Origin: an uncultured Paracoccaceae bacterium
Lineage (GTDB): Bacteria; Pseudomonadota; Alphaproteobacteria; Rhodobacterales; Rhodobacteraceae
Direction: 5' to 3'
DNA: 64,000 bases
Assembly (NCBI GenBank): GCA_947494675.1
Contig: CANLVP010000002.1
Location: forward strand, 992,001 to 1,056,000
The position numbers and the translations under genes were made by a program. Positions within the stretch are counted from its first letter, which is position 1; every line of letters starts with the position of its first letter. This document shows, one piece after another, positions 17,301 to 26,667 of this stretch. The notes below the pieces were generated by a model, which saw nothing but the letters and a program-made list of their open reading frames with translations, was not told where the DNA came from and made no database searches.

Positions 17301-19655
17301 GCGATCCTTCCGGGGGACACAGACAACGATGACCTGATCGAAGCAGGCGCCGGAAACGACACGATCTACGCCGGGGACGGCGACGACGACATCTTTGCAG
17401 GCACAGGTGACGACACCGTTTTTGGTGGCGTCGGGAATGATTCAATTAATGGCGAGGGCGGCAACGACACGCTCTCCGGTGGCGCAGGCAGCGACACAAT
17501 CCTCGGAGGAGGGACGCTCATGGGCGGTGGTGACGACGATTTTCTCTTTACTGATCCGGGCGCTGGCCCGTCGTCGGTCTATGGCGGGGTCGGCAACGAC
17601 TTCATCATCGACCAGGGCGACGACGCCAGCCACGATCTGCTGGACGGTGGCGTCGGCAACGACGACATCCTCGGCGGCCGGGGCAACGACACAATTGTTG
17701 GCGGCGATGGTGACGACACCGTCGGCGGCGGCGACGGCGACGATATCTTCCTTGTGGACGATGGCGTTGGCATCGACCTGATCACCGGCGGTGAAGCAAC
17801 CGAGACCACCGGCGACACCATCGAAATGGGTCAGCACGAATTCATCGCTGAAGACGGCAGCACCGTCTACGGCGGCGTGACCGAAGACATGATCGTCGAC
17901 TTCACCGGCAACGAGGCGGGCACGATCTCGGCCGATTCCAACACCGACGATGGCGACGACACCAACGACAAAACCGTCACCTTCAGCCAGATCGAACAGA
18001 TCAACCTCGGCTCCGGCAACGACACTGTGAACGGCGACAGCAATGCCAATAGCGTCGATATGGGCGACGGCGATGACACCTGGGTCCAGACCAACGGCTT
18101 TGGCGACGACACAATTGTCGGCGGCGAAGGCGGCGAGACAACAGGCGACCGCATCGATGGCTCCGCCCTGACCGCGGGCATCACTGTCGATTTCTCCGGC
18201 AGTGAAGCAGGCACCCTGTCCGACGGTACCGACACCGCCACCTTCTCTGAGATCGAACAGATCGAAACCGGCTCCGGCGATGACACCGTGCTGGGCGACG
18301 CAGGCAACGACAATGTGTCGACCGGCGCCGGTGCGGACACCCTCTCTGGCGGTGCGGGCGACGACAGCTTTGATGCTGGCGCGGGCAATGACACGCTTGA
18401 TGGCGGGACCGGAAACGACACGCTCACGGGCGGCACGGGCGACGACACATTCTCGCTCACCGGTGCCTTTGGCGACGACGTCATTACCGGCGGCGAAGGC
18501 GGTGAGGTGGTCGATGGCGACGTGATCGACGCCTCTGCTCAAACCGACGACCTGACCGTCAACTTTTCCGGCGCTGAGGCTGGCACCATCTCCGGCACAG
18601 GCTCCAACACCACCTTCTCTGAGATCGAAGGGATCATCACCGGCTCCGGCGATGACCTGATCAACGGCGGCATCGGCGACGACACGGTTGCCACCGGCGA
18701 CGGCAATGACACCGTCTTTGGCGGCGCTGGCAACGACTTCATGGCGACCGGCGCGGGCAACGACACGCTTGCCGGCGGCGCGGGTGAGGATATCTTGATC
18801 GCAGGCGAAGGGAACGACACCCTCATTGCCTCCGAAGGCGACGTGGCCTTTGGCGAAGACGGCGACGATACCTTTGTCGTCGCGGACCTTGGCGAAACCT
18901 CCACCGGCGGCATCAGCATCGACGGCGGCTCAGGCGCAGAAGGCTCTGGTGACACCCTCAACATCAACGGGCTGGCGACAGAAACCGTCGCAGATATCCG
19001 CGCCAATGCCGTTGACGATGGCACCGGCAGCTTCTCCGGCTCCTTCACCATGACCGATGGCACGGTGGTGAACTTCTCGGAAATCGAGAACATCATCTGC
19101 TTCACCCCCGGCACTCATATCGCGACGCCACACGGCGCGCGCGACATCGCTGACCTGCGCGTGGGGGACAAAGTTGTCACCCGCGACCATGGTCTGCAAC
19201 CGATCCGCTGGATTCAACGGCGCACTGTCCCTGCCGTTGACCGTTTTGCGCCTGTGCGCATTCGGCCCGGCGTGGTCACCGGGCTGGAGCGGGATCTGCT
19301 CGTCTCGCCCCAGCACCGGATGCTTTTCCAAGGCTACCGGGCCGAGCTTTTGTTCGGCGAAACCGAAGTCCTCGTGGCCGCCAAACACCTGATCGACGGC
19401 GTGCACGTCACCCAGGACGAAGGCGAAACCGTCACCTATATCCACATGATGTTCGACGAACACGAAGTGGTCTATGCCGAAGGTGCCGCCACCGAAAGCT
19501 TCCATCCCGGCAGCATCGGCCTGACGGCCATCCACGACGCCGCGCGCGAGGAATTGTTCCACCTCTTCCCCGACCTGCGCAGCGATGTGAACGGCTACGG
19601 CGACACCGCCCGCAAATGCCTCAAGCGGCACGAGGCTGACCTGCTGCGCGTCTAA
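14376..19655 (+). CDS. Large RTX calcium-binding protein with C-terminal Hint domain
   Basis: 1759 residues, very acidic. After a non-repetitive N-terminal part (1-90) come long arrays of RTX nonapeptides (GGxGxDxxx), interrupted by four spacer modules of the type '(V)xFSGxEAGT ... TFSEIEQIxTGSGNDTV' and several copies of 'GTVSGTSGDDxIxxxYTxDPDGD'. The C-terminal 185 residues are a Hint (Hedgehog/intein) domain beginning at the catalytic cysteine of 'CFTPGTHIATP' (residue 1575), with 'LRVGDKVVTRDHG' and 'VSPQHRMLF' motifs. Such proteins are exported by type I secretion and bind calcium outside; the Hint domain could cut or re-ligate the chain. No signal peptide, as expected. The start has a good gaggag site. 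Confidence 0.92.
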   Translation: MATGYLVNLGADGVLGIDDTISGSQSTFTEDGAAIATGSWVWTGVWDGNGQTYNNIPDTGLFYLGTDGFTYFIPDTWNITSGSATVTEAYDGTVSGTSGDDVINGAYTDDPGGEQTSGADDVIEAGDGNDTVQAGLGDDFIDGGDGNDSITGETGDDSILGGAGNDTIHGDETAGVGRSVFQWSGAPDPSGDGSAIDNGDNMTAGFSQDTGGTTITYAYNASPTGFPDGSGGSDTTPEYSTLANVTTDIDTGGAAIDSNSSLWIGGDLASSAADLTFADPVTNVEFRVNDIDSNGVFTDRVTIRAYDAAGNPVTVTLTPGSNLILDATNNNVTSNGNAHSANDPEASVLVEIAGPVSRIEIIYTDTESTGDDGLVNVTDIYFDEVADPTGNDTISGGTGDDTIYGDAGDDVLDGDADQDILYGGAGTDTLDGGTGNDSLYGGAGSDSIAGGTGNDLLEGDGGGDSLVGGAGDDTLRGEGGTDTLFGGADVDTLDGGDQSDTLYGGAGDDLLDGGEEQNIGDDDTLYGGDGNDTLIETETDSRSNDELHGDAGNDTLSSNTGVDTLYGGADRDTLVMTDTSGEDLIEGGEAGDDYDVLDASAVTTDMNVVYTGNEAGTASRSGDTATYSEIEETQTGSGNDTVDASATTAGTTISTNDGDDSITGGTGDDSIDAGAGADTVEGGAGNDSIDLGDSGPDGDADLLVFSDNDGNDTVTNFDAPTPNGDGTFTGIDMLDVSGLTDASGQPVNTHDVTVTDDGSGNAVLTFPGTESITLVGISPADADNPYFLTAIGIPLPDGTVEGTSGDDTIDASYTGDPDGDRIDADDVIIQGHGANDDLVYGYGGNDDIASGTGDDTVYGGTGNDTIDAGAGADTIFGGDDADTIIGGGGDVIDGGEGGADNDTLTLSAVDRIEYDPGNLENGTVYFSDGTTLDFTNIENVVVTDRDGTVSGTAGGDLINDAYTGDPDGDMVDSDDAILPGDTDNDDLIEAGAGNDTIYAGDGDDDIFAGTGDDTVFGGVGNDSINGEGGNDTLSGGAGSDTILGGGTLMGGGDDDFLFTDPGAGPSSVYGGVGNDFIIDQGDDASHDLLDGGVGNDDILGGRGNDTIVGGDGDDTVGGGDGDDIFLVDDGVGIDLITGGEATETTGDTIEMGQHEFIAEDGSTVYGGVTEDMIVDFTGNEAGTISADSNTDDGDDTNDKTVTFSQIEQINLGSGNDTVNGDSNANSVDMGDGDDTWVQTNGFGDDTIVGGEGGETTGDRIDGSALTAGITVDFSGSEAGTLSDGTDTATFSEIEQIETGSGDDTVLGDAGNDNVSTGAGADTLSGGAGDDSFDAGAGNDTLDGGTGNDTLTGGTGDDTFSLTGAFGDDVITGGEGGEVVDGDVIDASAQTDDLTVNFSGAEAGTISGTGSNTTFSEIEGIITGSGDDLINGGIGDDTVATGDGNDTVFGGAGNDFMATGAGNDTLAGGAGEDILIAGEGNDTLIASEGDVAFGEDGDDTFVVADLGETSTGGISIDGGSGAEGSGDTLNINGLATETVADIRANAVDDGTGSFSGSFTMTDGTVVNFSEIENIICFTPGTHIATPHGARDIADLRVGDKVVTRDHGLQPIRWIQRRTVPAVDRFAPVRIRPGVVTGLERDLLVSPQHRMLFQGYRAELLFGETEVLVAAKHLIDGVHVTQDEGETVTYIHMMFDEHEVVYAEGAATESFHPGSIGLTAIHDAAREELFHLFPDLRSDVNGYGDTARKCLKRHEADLLRV

Positions 19656-19684
19656 AACGCCCGCGCTGGGTCAGCCCAACACGC

Positions 19685-20662
19685 CTATTCCCGGCACAAC
19701 TCTGCTGTGAAAAGTTCGCCACCATTTGTCACGGTGCGGCTTTCAAAATCATAGCAATCATCCGTCCCGGAAGGCGCATATTTGATGTAATAATCCGCAC
19801 CTTCATAGCGATAGGTCATAAGCCGTTCACCGGTCTCATCATCCTGCGAAAACACCAAATCCTCAACACCACCCCGTGGCGGTCTGCCCGGCTCTGGTGC
19901 GCGCGCGCCATCGGCTGGAACCAAGGGACCAACACGCGGCAGCTCCCGCATATCCGGCACCGCGCCCATCAGACATTGGATGATATAGGGGGCCTCCGCG
20001 GAGGTGTGATAGCGATAGCCAAAGACCTCATCCACCTGCCCGTTACAGACATCCAGCACCCCATCAGCAATCTCCGATCCATCGGGATTGGTCTTGGTGT
20101 AAATCGGAAAGCCGTCAAACCCCCATCCAATGATCGCATCGGGTCCGGCATTTTGCATCGCATCAATCATGCAGGTGGGTTCCGCGTGATAATGGTAATC
20201 ATCGCCCCGCCCCGCATGGCCGCCGCAAACATCCAACTGCCCCGTGGCCACCGTGTCCAACCGCTCTTGATAGACACCCAGATCATCCAACGACATCTCA
20301 CCACCTGCCGTGTAGTCGTAAATCGGCACCCCATTGATCGCCACGCCAAGCGCCGCATCCCGCGTATGCGGCTCACTGCCGAGAACAGGCTCAAGGTCGA
20401 CGGGCGACACATACCCCGGCGCGGGCACCGGCACCTGTTCGTTCGTTCCGGTGATCCCCGTCATCATGTCGTGGTCGGGATAGGTGTCTCCTGAAATCAG
20501 GGCTTGACCCTCCTCACAGGTCACCGTGACCACATCCGAAAATCCGGCCTCCGCGACCGAGGCCGCGACAGCATCACAATGCGCACTTTCGTCATGGGCC
20601 GCTGCTGCGGTGCCAAGGCTGGCCAAAACGGCGATCCCAAAGGGGAGAAGAAATTTCTGCAT
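19685..20662 (-). CDS. Exported YHYH-domain protein
   Basis: 325 residues with a signal peptide (about 1-22). The YHYH motif is at residues 156-159, in 'GGHAGRGDDYHYHAEP', the hallmark of the YHYH family. Nearby are 'GVAINGVPIYDYTAGGE', 'GWGFDGFPIYT' and 'FGYRYHTSAEAPYI', plus several cysteines suggesting disulfides. The function of the family is not established; metal binding through the His-rich core is a reasonable guess. It has its own promoter region and is convergent with the RTX gene, 29 bp apart. Confidence 0.88.
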   Translation of the reverse strand: MQKFLLPFGIAVLASLGTAAAAHDESAHCDAVAASVAEAGFSDVVTVTCEEGQALISGDTYPDHDMMTGITGTNEQVPVPAPGYVSPVDLEPVLGSEPHTRDAALGVAINGVPIYDYTAGGEMSLDDLGVYQERLDTVATGQLDVCGGHAGRGDDYHYHAEPTCMIDAMQNAGPDAIIGWGFDGFPIYTKTNPDGSEIADGVLDVCNGQVDEVFGYRYHTSAEAPYIIQCLMGAVPDMRELPRVGPLVPADGARAPEPGRPPRGGVEDLVFSQDDETGERLMTYRYEGADYYIKYAPSGTDDCYDFESRTVTNGGELFTAELCRE

Positions 20663-20940
20663 GGGCGGCTCCTGCGTTTAGTTGTCCAAAGCGCGAAAGG
20701 GCTTTGGAATGATACGCCCGTCCCACGCCTTTCCGTCGGTCTCAAAGACTCAGGAGTAAACAAAATCCTGCATCACCGGACCGCCGCGGCCCATTTGACG
20801 GTAACCGCGCGTTCAGACTTTCATGCGCATCGGAGGTGCATAGGTTGTGCATCGTTCGTGTATCGGTTCTGCTTGGGCGTTTTCGCCCGCCCAGCCCGTT
20901 AACCACGCGTTGACCATGACGACCGATTTCAGCGCAGACC

Positions 20941-21627
20941 TCAGGCCAACCACGTCCGATAATCGCTCACCAGCAGGTGCGTGGGCGCCACATCTTCCTC
21001 AATCTCGGCAAAACGGCCAATGGGTTCGCGAAAGATATTGTCGGTCTCATCGTCGTTCACCGTGCTGACCTCTCCGATCAGCACATCACCGCCCTCACCC
21101 CAGAACGCATGCCAGTCACCGGGCATTAAAGTGACGCTTTCTCCGGGGCTTAGCCGCAGTTTCTCACCCGGCGCAAAGTCGCGCTTCAGCCCGTCACACC
21201 AGACCGTTCCGCCTGCCTTGGCGTCGAAATTCCCGTCACTGTCAGAGCCGAAAAGCTCCACCACCAGCGTCGCACCCCCGCGATTGATGATGTCTTCGGC
21301 CTTGATCACATGGGTATGCATCGGCGACAGCTGGTTCTCCTTTGAAATCAACAGCTTCTCCGCATAACACATGCCGCCGCCCCGCTGCAAATCCGTCAGC
21401 CGCCCATTGCGCAGCGTGAACAGAAACAGGCCCATCTCATCATAGCGACCCGCACCATAGTCGGTAATATCCCAACCATTTCGGGCACTTATGACATTCG
21501 CCGCTTCATCCTTGCGGGCCTTGAACTCATCGGCACTCCAATAGGCCCAGGGCGGCAGCGTAAAGCCAAACGACCGGATCATCGCATCGGCCTCGGCCAT
21601 GATTTCATTGATGGTTGAACGCTTCAT
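20941..21627 (-). CDS. D-lyxose/D-mannose ketol-isomerase-like cupin
   Basis: 228 residues of the D-lyxose isomerase family, a cupin enzyme interconverting aldoses such as lyxose or mannose with xylulose or fructose. The cupin metal ligands are visible in 'SPMHTHVIKAEDIINRGG' (His-x-His and Glu) and the second cupin motif 'SVTLMPGDWHAFWGEGG' (His). Length is normal. The neighbouring upstream gene on the same strand is a class I glutamine amidotransferase 72 bp away, possibly co-transcribed but without an obvious shared pathway. Confidence 0.82.
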   Translation of the reverse strand: MKRSTINEIMAEADAMIRSFGFTLPPWAYWSADEFKARKDEAANVISARNGWDITDYGAGRYDEMGLFLFTLRNGRLTDLQRGGGMCYAEKLLISKENQLSPMHTHVIKAEDIINRGGATLVVELFGSDSDGNFDAKAGGTVWCDGLKRDFAPGEKLRLSPGESVTLMPGDWHAFWGEGGDVLIGEVSTVNDDETDNIFREPIGRFAEIEEDVAPTHLLVSDYRTWLA

Positions 21628-21699
21628 CGCAGGCCCCTGAAAAACTGACGCCTTATCAATGGCCTACCGAAACATGTTACGGCAAGCCCAAAGTGCAGG

Positions 21700-22476
21700 T
21701 TACACGCTGCGCACCGCTTTTGGCCGTACCCCGGCCCGCCATTCCCGCGCCGCATCACCGAAGGCGCCAAACAGTTTCGCCGACACCGGATCCTGCGCCG
21801 CATTCCATTCCGGATGCCATTGCACCCCAAGGGCAAAGCCGGGGGCCGCATCAATATAGATCGCCTCCGCTGTGCCATCCGGCGCATGTCCATCAACGAT
21901 AACCCGTTGACCAGGCTCACGAATTCCCTGCCCGTGCAGCGTGTTCGTCATCACCTCTTGCGCGCCCATCAGACGATGGAACGGCCCGTTTTCGCGGAAT
22001 GTCACGGCATGGCGCAGGGCAAATTTCTCTTCCAGCGTGCCATCGGGTGGCATCCTGTGATTGTCCCGCCCCGGCAAATCCCGGATCTCAAAATCCAGCG
22101 TCCCGCCAAAGGCCACATTGACCTCTTGGAACCCTCGGCACACCGCCAGCAACGGCTGCCCCGCCGCAACCAAGGCCCGGATCAGGGGCAAGGCCAATCC
22201 ATCCCGCGCCCGATCAAAATCCCCGTGCGCAGGCGTTGGCGCTTCGCCATATTCTTCAGGATGCACATTGGGCCGACCACCAGTGAAAAGAACCCCATCG
22301 CAGGCCCCCATCACATCCTCAACCGACACCAACGCCGGGTCAGACGGTAGGATCACGGGCACCGCGCCACACACCTCATTCACCGCTGCACAATTCATCC
22401 GCCCGGCCCCTTGGACAAGGTATTGATCGTTGATCAGATGGCTGTTGCCGATGATGCCGATAACCGGTTTTTGCAT
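21700..22476 (-). CDS. Class I glutamine amidotransferase, gamma-glutamyl-gamma-aminobutyrate hydrolase type
   Basis: 258 residues from ATG 22476; the longer frame to 22752 overlaps the divergent P450 gene and was rejected. It starts with 'PVIGIIGNSHLI' and contains the nucleophile elbow 'LLAVCRGFQEVNVAFGG', the catalytic 'GVQWHPEWN' (His, Glu), and 'HGQGI' typical of the PuuD/peptidase C26 subgroup. Such enzymes hydrolyse gamma-glutamyl amides in putrescine or polyamine breakdown. No puu genes are adjacent, so the substrate is open. Confidence 0.85.
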   Translation of the reverse strand: MQKPVIGIIGNSHLINDQYLVQGAGRMNCAAVNEVCGAVPVILPSDPALVSVEDVMGACDGVLFTGGRPNVHPEEYGEAPTPAHGDFDRARDGLALPLIRALVAAGQPLLAVCRGFQEVNVAFGGTLDFEIRDLPGRDNHRMPPDGTLEEKFALRHAVTFRENGPFHRLMGAQEVMTNTLHGQGIREPGQRVIVDGHAPDGTAEAIYIDAAPGFALGVQWHPEWNAAQDPVSAKLFGAFGDAAREWRAGVRPKAVRSV

Positions 22477-22587
22477 CGTTTGACCCTTTGTTCCCACCGC
22501 AGATGTAACAATCCGCCGCTCAAAGGGAAACCCACTCGCCCGCACAGGCCCTTTGACACCCGCGCACATTGCCCGCAAAAGTTGCGG

Positions 22588-23790
22588 ATGGCTTACGACA
22601 TGAGCGATCCTGATTTCCTTGCCGCACCCGATGCCACGCTGGCGCAGATGCGAACGAAAGGTGCCCTGGTCCGCGTAAAGTTTCCGCTCCTTGGCACACT
22701 TTGGATGACCACCACCGACGCCGCCGCGCGGCGGGTTCTCAAAGCCCCGCAAGACTTCGCCCGCGACGCGAAGGCGTCAGGCGGAAAGTCTTTGGCGCAA
22801 AGGCTGTGGTGGATGCCGTCCTTTGTGAAAGTAATGGCCTTGAACCTTTTGGGCACCGATGGCGACGCTCATGCGCGACTGCGCGGGGCCGTGGACCGCG
22901 CCTTTGCCCGGCAATCGGTTGAGGATATGCGCCCCGCCCTTACAGGCATGGCCGACACGCTTCTGGATCAGGTAAACCCCAACCAACCCATTGATATCAT
23001 GTCAAACTATGCCCGCCCGCTGCCACTGCGGGCGATCTGTCTTTTGCTGGGTATCCCGGATGCGGACCGCGACCGCGTGGTCAAGTGGATCGCCCCGATC
23101 TCAACCGCAAACTCCGGCTTTGACATCCTGCGCGCCCTGCCCGGCCTCTGGCGGCTGATGCGGCATTTTCGGCGCGACTTTGCACAAGTCCGCAAGACGC
23201 AACGGCCCGGGCTGATCAGCGACCTGATCCACGATCCCGACAGCGACCTGACCGATCAAGAGCTGCTGAGCATGGCGACGGTCCTGTTCATCGCGGGCCA
23301 TGAAACCACCGTTCACCTGATCACCAACAGCCTGAACGCGATCCTGCGCAGTCCCGATCTGCAACAGCATCTGACCGACCATCCCGACCAGTCGCCCTTG
23401 ATGATCGAAGAATTCATGCGCCACACCAGTCCCGTGCTCGTCACCAAGCCAATGTTCGTGACCCACGACATGGAATTCGAAGGGATAGCGCTTAAGAAAG
23501 ACGACATGGTCATGGCAGGCCTCTTGGCCGCCAACCACGACCCAGACCGCCATGAAGACCCCGCAAAAACCGTGCCCGACCGCAGGCCCAACGCCCATCT
23601 AGGCTTTGGCCACGGTCCGCATATCTGTCTCGGAATGCAGCTCGCGCGGGCAGAGACGCAAGTGGCCCTCACCCGCTTTTTTGCGCGGTTTCCCAACGCA
23701 AGGCTTGCCGATCCCACAGCCAAGCCAAAGCCCTTGGGCAAGGTCGGGATGAACGGTCTGGCGCGCCTTGATGTGGTGCTTGAGGGCTAG
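22588..23790 (+). CDS. Cytochrome P450
   Basis: 400 residues from ATG 22588 (an alternative ATG lies at 22600). All P450 landmarks are present: I-helix 'FIAGHETTVHLI', K-helix ExxR in 'IEEFMRHTSPV', and the heme loop FGHGPHICLG with the axial cysteine at about 347. It is soluble, like class I bacterial P450s, and would need a separate ferredoxin and reductase; none is adjacent. The substrate is not predictable. Its 3' end overlaps the convergent GlcG-like gene by 4 bp; the amidotransferase is divergent 111 bp away. Confidence 0.93.
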   Translation: MAYDMSDPDFLAAPDATLAQMRTKGALVRVKFPLLGTLWMTTTDAAARRVLKAPQDFARDAKASGGKSLAQRLWWMPSFVKVMALNLLGTDGDAHARLRGAVDRAFARQSVEDMRPALTGMADTLLDQVNPNQPIDIMSNYARPLPLRAICLLLGIPDADRDRVVKWIAPISTANSGFDILRALPGLWRLMRHFRRDFAQVRKTQRPGLISDLIHDPDSDLTDQELLSMATVLFIAGHETTVHLITNSLNAILRSPDLQQHLTDHPDQSPLMIEEFMRHTSPVLVTKPMFVTHDMEFEGIALKKDDMVMAGLLAANHDPDRHEDPAKTVPDRRPNAHLGFGHGPHICLGMQLARAETQVALTRFFARFPNARLADPTAKPKPLGKVGMNGLARLDVVLEG

Positions 23791-24215
23791 ACTTCCGCGG
23801 TCAGCCCTGCCGCTTCGATCCCTGCTGCCGCCGCAATCGCATCGTTGTCGGATGTGTCGCCGGTCAGCCCAACCGCGCCAACAATCGCGCCCTTTTTGTC
23901 GCGCACCAGCACGCCGCCAGGCACCGGCACGACCTTGCCGCCATAGGCCCCGTTCACGGCCATCATGAAATAGGCCTGCGCCTCGGCCCGCGCCATCTGC
24001 GCTGTGCCCGCCATGCCGAGCATTACCGCGCCGTAAGCTTTGCCCTCCGCAATCGCGAAACGGCCCGGTGCCGCGCCATCCTCACGCTCGAATGCCTTCA
24101 CGTGGCCGCCGGTATCCAGCACGATCACGGACAGCGGTTTCAGTCCCATCTCGCGCCCCTTGGCCAGCGCCTTGCGGATGATCGTCCGCGCCTTTGTCAT
24201 TGATATCTCAGCCAT
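23787..24215 (-). CDS. GlcG/HbpS-family protein
   Basis: 142 residues, one GlcG/HbpS (DUF336) domain: 'LDTGGHVKAFEREDGAAPGRFAIAEGKAYGAVML' read as the DxGGxxxAxxRxDGA motif, and 'VPGGVLVRDKKGAIVGAVGLTGDTSDND'. HbpS-like proteins bind heme or cobalamin-like cofactors, while GlcG sits in glycolate operons with unknown function. Here the ATG follows the malate synthase G stop with no gap, so the two are translated together, supporting a glyoxylate/glycolate link. Confidence 0.85.
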   Translation of the reverse strand: MAEISMTKARTIIRKALAKGREMGLKPLSVIVLDTGGHVKAFEREDGAAPGRFAIAEGKAYGAVMLGMAGTAQMARAEAQAYFMMAVNGAYGGKVVPVPGGVLVRDKKGAIVGAVGLTGDTSDNDAIAAAAGIEAAGLTAEV

Positions 24216-26360
24216 TTATTGCCCCATCGCTTTGTATTCCAGCCGCCGCTTATGCAGCACCGGTTCGGTGTATCCACTGGGTTGTTCGCGACCCAGAAAC
24301 ACCAGATCGCAGGCCGCCTGAAAGGCGATCCCATCAAAACCCGGCGCCATCGGCACATAGTTCGCGTCACCTTCGTTCTGGCGGTCCACCACCGCGGCCA
24401 TCTTGCGCATGGCGGCCATCACATCGTCGCGGCTGACCACATCGTGGTGCATCCAATTGGCCAGCGCCTGCGCCGAAATCCGACAGGTCGCGCGGTCCTC
24501 CATCAGGCCCACATCGTTGATATCGGGCACCTTGGAACAGCCCACACCCTGATCAATCCAGCGCACCACATAGCCCAGAATGCCCTGCGCGTTGTTCTCA
24601 ACCTCTTTGGCCTTCTGCGCGTCCGACCACCGCTGGAACGTCGCCAACGGAATGTCGAGAATGGTCGAAACATAGGCCCGCCGACCGCCTGCTTTCAGCT
24701 TGTCCTGCACCGCCATCACATCGACCTGATGATAATGCAGCGCATGCAGCGTGCCTGCCGTCGGGCTTGGCACCCAGGCGCAATTGGCACCGGATTTGGG
24801 GTGGCCAATCTTTTGCTCAATCATCGCGGCCATCATGTCGGGCATCGCCCACATGCCCTTGCCGATCTGCGCTTTCCCACTGAACCCACATTCCAGCCCG
24901 ATATCGACGTTCTGATCCTCATAGGCGCCAATCCATTGTTTCCGCTTGATAAAGTCCTTGCGGCTGAACGGCCCCGCCTCCATCGAGGTGTGGATTTCGT
25001 CGCCCGTCCGGTCCAGAAACCCGGTGTTGATAAACGCCACCCGCGATTTCGCGGCGCGGATACATTCCTTGAGGTTCACTGTCGTGCGGCGTTCCTCATC
25101 CATAATGCCTATCTTGACGGTGTGGCGTGGCAGGCCCAGCACATCTTCGACCCGGTCAAAGATGCGGTTGGTGAAGGCGACCTCTTCCGGCCCGTGCATC
25201 TTGGGCTTAACCACATAGACCGATCCTTTGGCCGAATTGCCGCCATCGCGCGCCAGATCATGCATCGCGATCAGCGTGGTCACCATCGCGTCCATCAGCC
25301 CCTCATAGGCCTCTGATCCATCCTTCGTCAGGATCGCAGGCGTGGTCATCAGATGGCCCACATTGCGGATCCACAACAGCGCCCGGCCCTTCACCGTCAG
25401 ATCCGATCCATCGGGCGCAGTATAGGTTTTGTCATCGTTCAACCGCCGGGTCATCGTTTGACCGCCCTTTTGGAACGAGGCCTCCAACGTGCCCTGCATC
25501 AGCCCAAGCCAATTGCCATAGGCCTGCACCTTGTCTTCGGCATCGACGCAAGCCACCGAATCCTCGCAATCCATGATCGCGGTCACAGCCGATTCAAGCC
25601 GCACATCCGCCAAAAGCGCCTGATCCCGGCTGCCAATCGGATGCGCCCGATCAAAGACAAGTTCGACGTGCAAGCCATTGTTGCGCAACAAAATTGTGTA
25701 AGGCGCCTTGGCTCGTCCGGTGTAGCCGACAAACTTCTCCGGCTGCGCCAGCGGCATGTCGTCGATCAGCAACCGGCCCTTGTCCACATGATAGCGCCGC
25801 ACATCGGCGTGGCTGCCGCCTTGGATCGGAAAGGCTTGGTCCAGGAACACCCGCGTGCGGGCCACAACACGACTGCCGTGCCCGCGATCATACCCGCCCT
25901 TTGGCGGCAGGACGCCCATGGCATCGGTGCCATAGAACGCATCATACAGGCTGCCCCACCGCGCGTTCGCGGCGTTCAGCGCAAAGCGCGCATTGGTGAT
26001 CGGCACGACCAGCTGCGGGCCGGGGATCGTCGCGATCTCGGGGTCGACGTTTTGCGTCTCAATCTCGAAATCATCGCCCTCGGGCAGCAAATAGCCGATC
26101 TCACGCAGGAACCCTTCGTAAGCGTCACGGTCGAAAACCTGACCGCGCTGCGCCACATGCCAGCCGTCCACCTTGGTCTGCAACGCCTCGCGCGCGTCCA
26201 GCAGGGCGGCGTTTTCCGGCCCCATGTCTTCCAGCAGCGCCGCAAAGCCGGTCCAGAAGGCATCCGCATCCACACCGGTGCCGGGCAAGGCCTGATGTTC
26301 GATAAAATCAGCCAGCTCTTGCGCCACCTGAAGCCCGTTTCGATCACTGCGTTGGGTCAT
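24216..26360 (-). CDS. glcB: Malate synthase G
   Basis: Condenses glyoxylate and acetyl-CoA to malate in glycolate/glyoxylate assimilation. 714 residues, the G isoform length (A isoforms are about 530). Visible landmarks include 'GRVKAPYT'-like '[17 protein letters not shown]', the active-site region '[11 protein letters not shown]', '[18 protein letters not shown]', '[14 protein letters not shown]' and the catalytic Asp segment '[11 protein letters not shown]'. First gene of a two-gene unit with the GlcG-like protein. Its start region faces a short gap before the DUF2256 gene. Confidence 0.97.
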   Translation of the reverse strand: MTQRSDRNGLQVAQELADFIEHQALPGTGVDADAFWTGFAALLEDMGPENAALLDAREALQTKVDGWHVAQRGQVFDRDAYEGFLREIGYLLPEGDDFEIETQNVDPEIATIPGPQLVVPITNARFALNAANARWGSLYDAFYGTDAMGVLPPKGGYDRGHGSRVVARTRVFLDQAFPIQGGSHADVRRYHVDKGRLLIDDMPLAQPEKFVGYTGRAKAPYTILLRNNGLHVELVFDRAHPIGSRDQALLADVRLESAVTAIMDCEDSVACVDAEDKVQAYGNWLGLMQGTLEASFQKGGQTMTRRLNDDKTYTAPDGSDLTVKGRALLWIRNVGHLMTTPAILTKDGSEAYEGLMDAMVTTLIAMHDLARDGGNSAKGSVYVVKPKMHGPEEVAFTNRIFDRVEDVLGLPRHTVKIGIMDEERRTTVNLKECIRAAKSRVAFINTGFLDRTGDEIHTSMEAGPFSRKDFIKRKQWIGAYEDQNVDIGLECGFSGKAQIGKGMWAMPDMMAAMIEQKIGHPKSGANCAWVPSPTAGTLHALHYHQVDVMAVQDKLKAGGRRAYVSTILDIPLATFQRWSDAQKAKEVENNAQGILGYVVRWIDQGVGCSKVPDINDVGLMEDRATCRISAQALANWMHHDVVSRDDVMAAMRKMAAVVDRQNEGDANYVPMAPGFDGIAFQAACDLVFLGREQPSGYTEPVLHKRRLEYKAMGQ

Positions 26361-26450
26361 TTACGTCTCCAAAATTTTGCCCTGCGGCAAGCCGCCTCTC
26401 AGCAGAGCTAGCCCAGCGCATCACACTTGTCCACAAACTGGTCAGAAAAA

Positions 26451-26600
26451 CTAACCGCTTTTGCGCGCGCGCCGACAGCGGTCAGAGCAATAGCGCACCT
26501 CATCCCAGACCTTTGCCCATTTTTTACGCCATGTGAACGGTCGCCCGCAGGTGGCGCAGGGCTTTGTGGGCAAATCGGTTTTCTTGACGGTTTTGGCCAT
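26451..26600 (-). CDS. Small DUF2256 zinc-binding-like protein
   Basis: A 49-residue protein, short enough to be missed by many gene callers. It is very basic and has two Cys pairs, 'PCATCGRPF' and '[11 protein letters not shown]', around '[13 protein letters not shown]', the DUF2256 pattern. A treble-clef or zinc-ribbon-like metal site is likely; function is unknown, and homologs often sit near photolyase or repair genes. A longer frame over this region on the same strand (26408-26764) is out of phase with it and not credible. It is divergent from pepN, 67 bp away. Confidence 0.82.
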   Translation of the reverse strand: MAKTVKKTDLPTKPCATCGRPFTWRKKWAKVWDEVRYCSDRCRRARKSG

Positions 26601-26667
26601 GCTGCGTGCTTGCGACCTTTCCACGGGGCTCTTACGGTTGCGCCAGCCTGCCTTGAAAGGACGCCGG

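Noticed and set aside
17442-18542. Second antisense frame within the RTX gene
   Set aside because: Same cause: repeat-driven lack of stops; composition is Val/Ala/Gly noise.
14376-19655. Tandem repeats in the RTX gene considered as a CRISPR array
   Set aside because: Repeats are in-frame coding units of 9 codons without unique spacers of constant length.
22477-22752. Longer N-terminus for the amidotransferase (to 22752)
   Set aside because: The extension overlaps the divergent P450 start region and does not match the family's opening residues.
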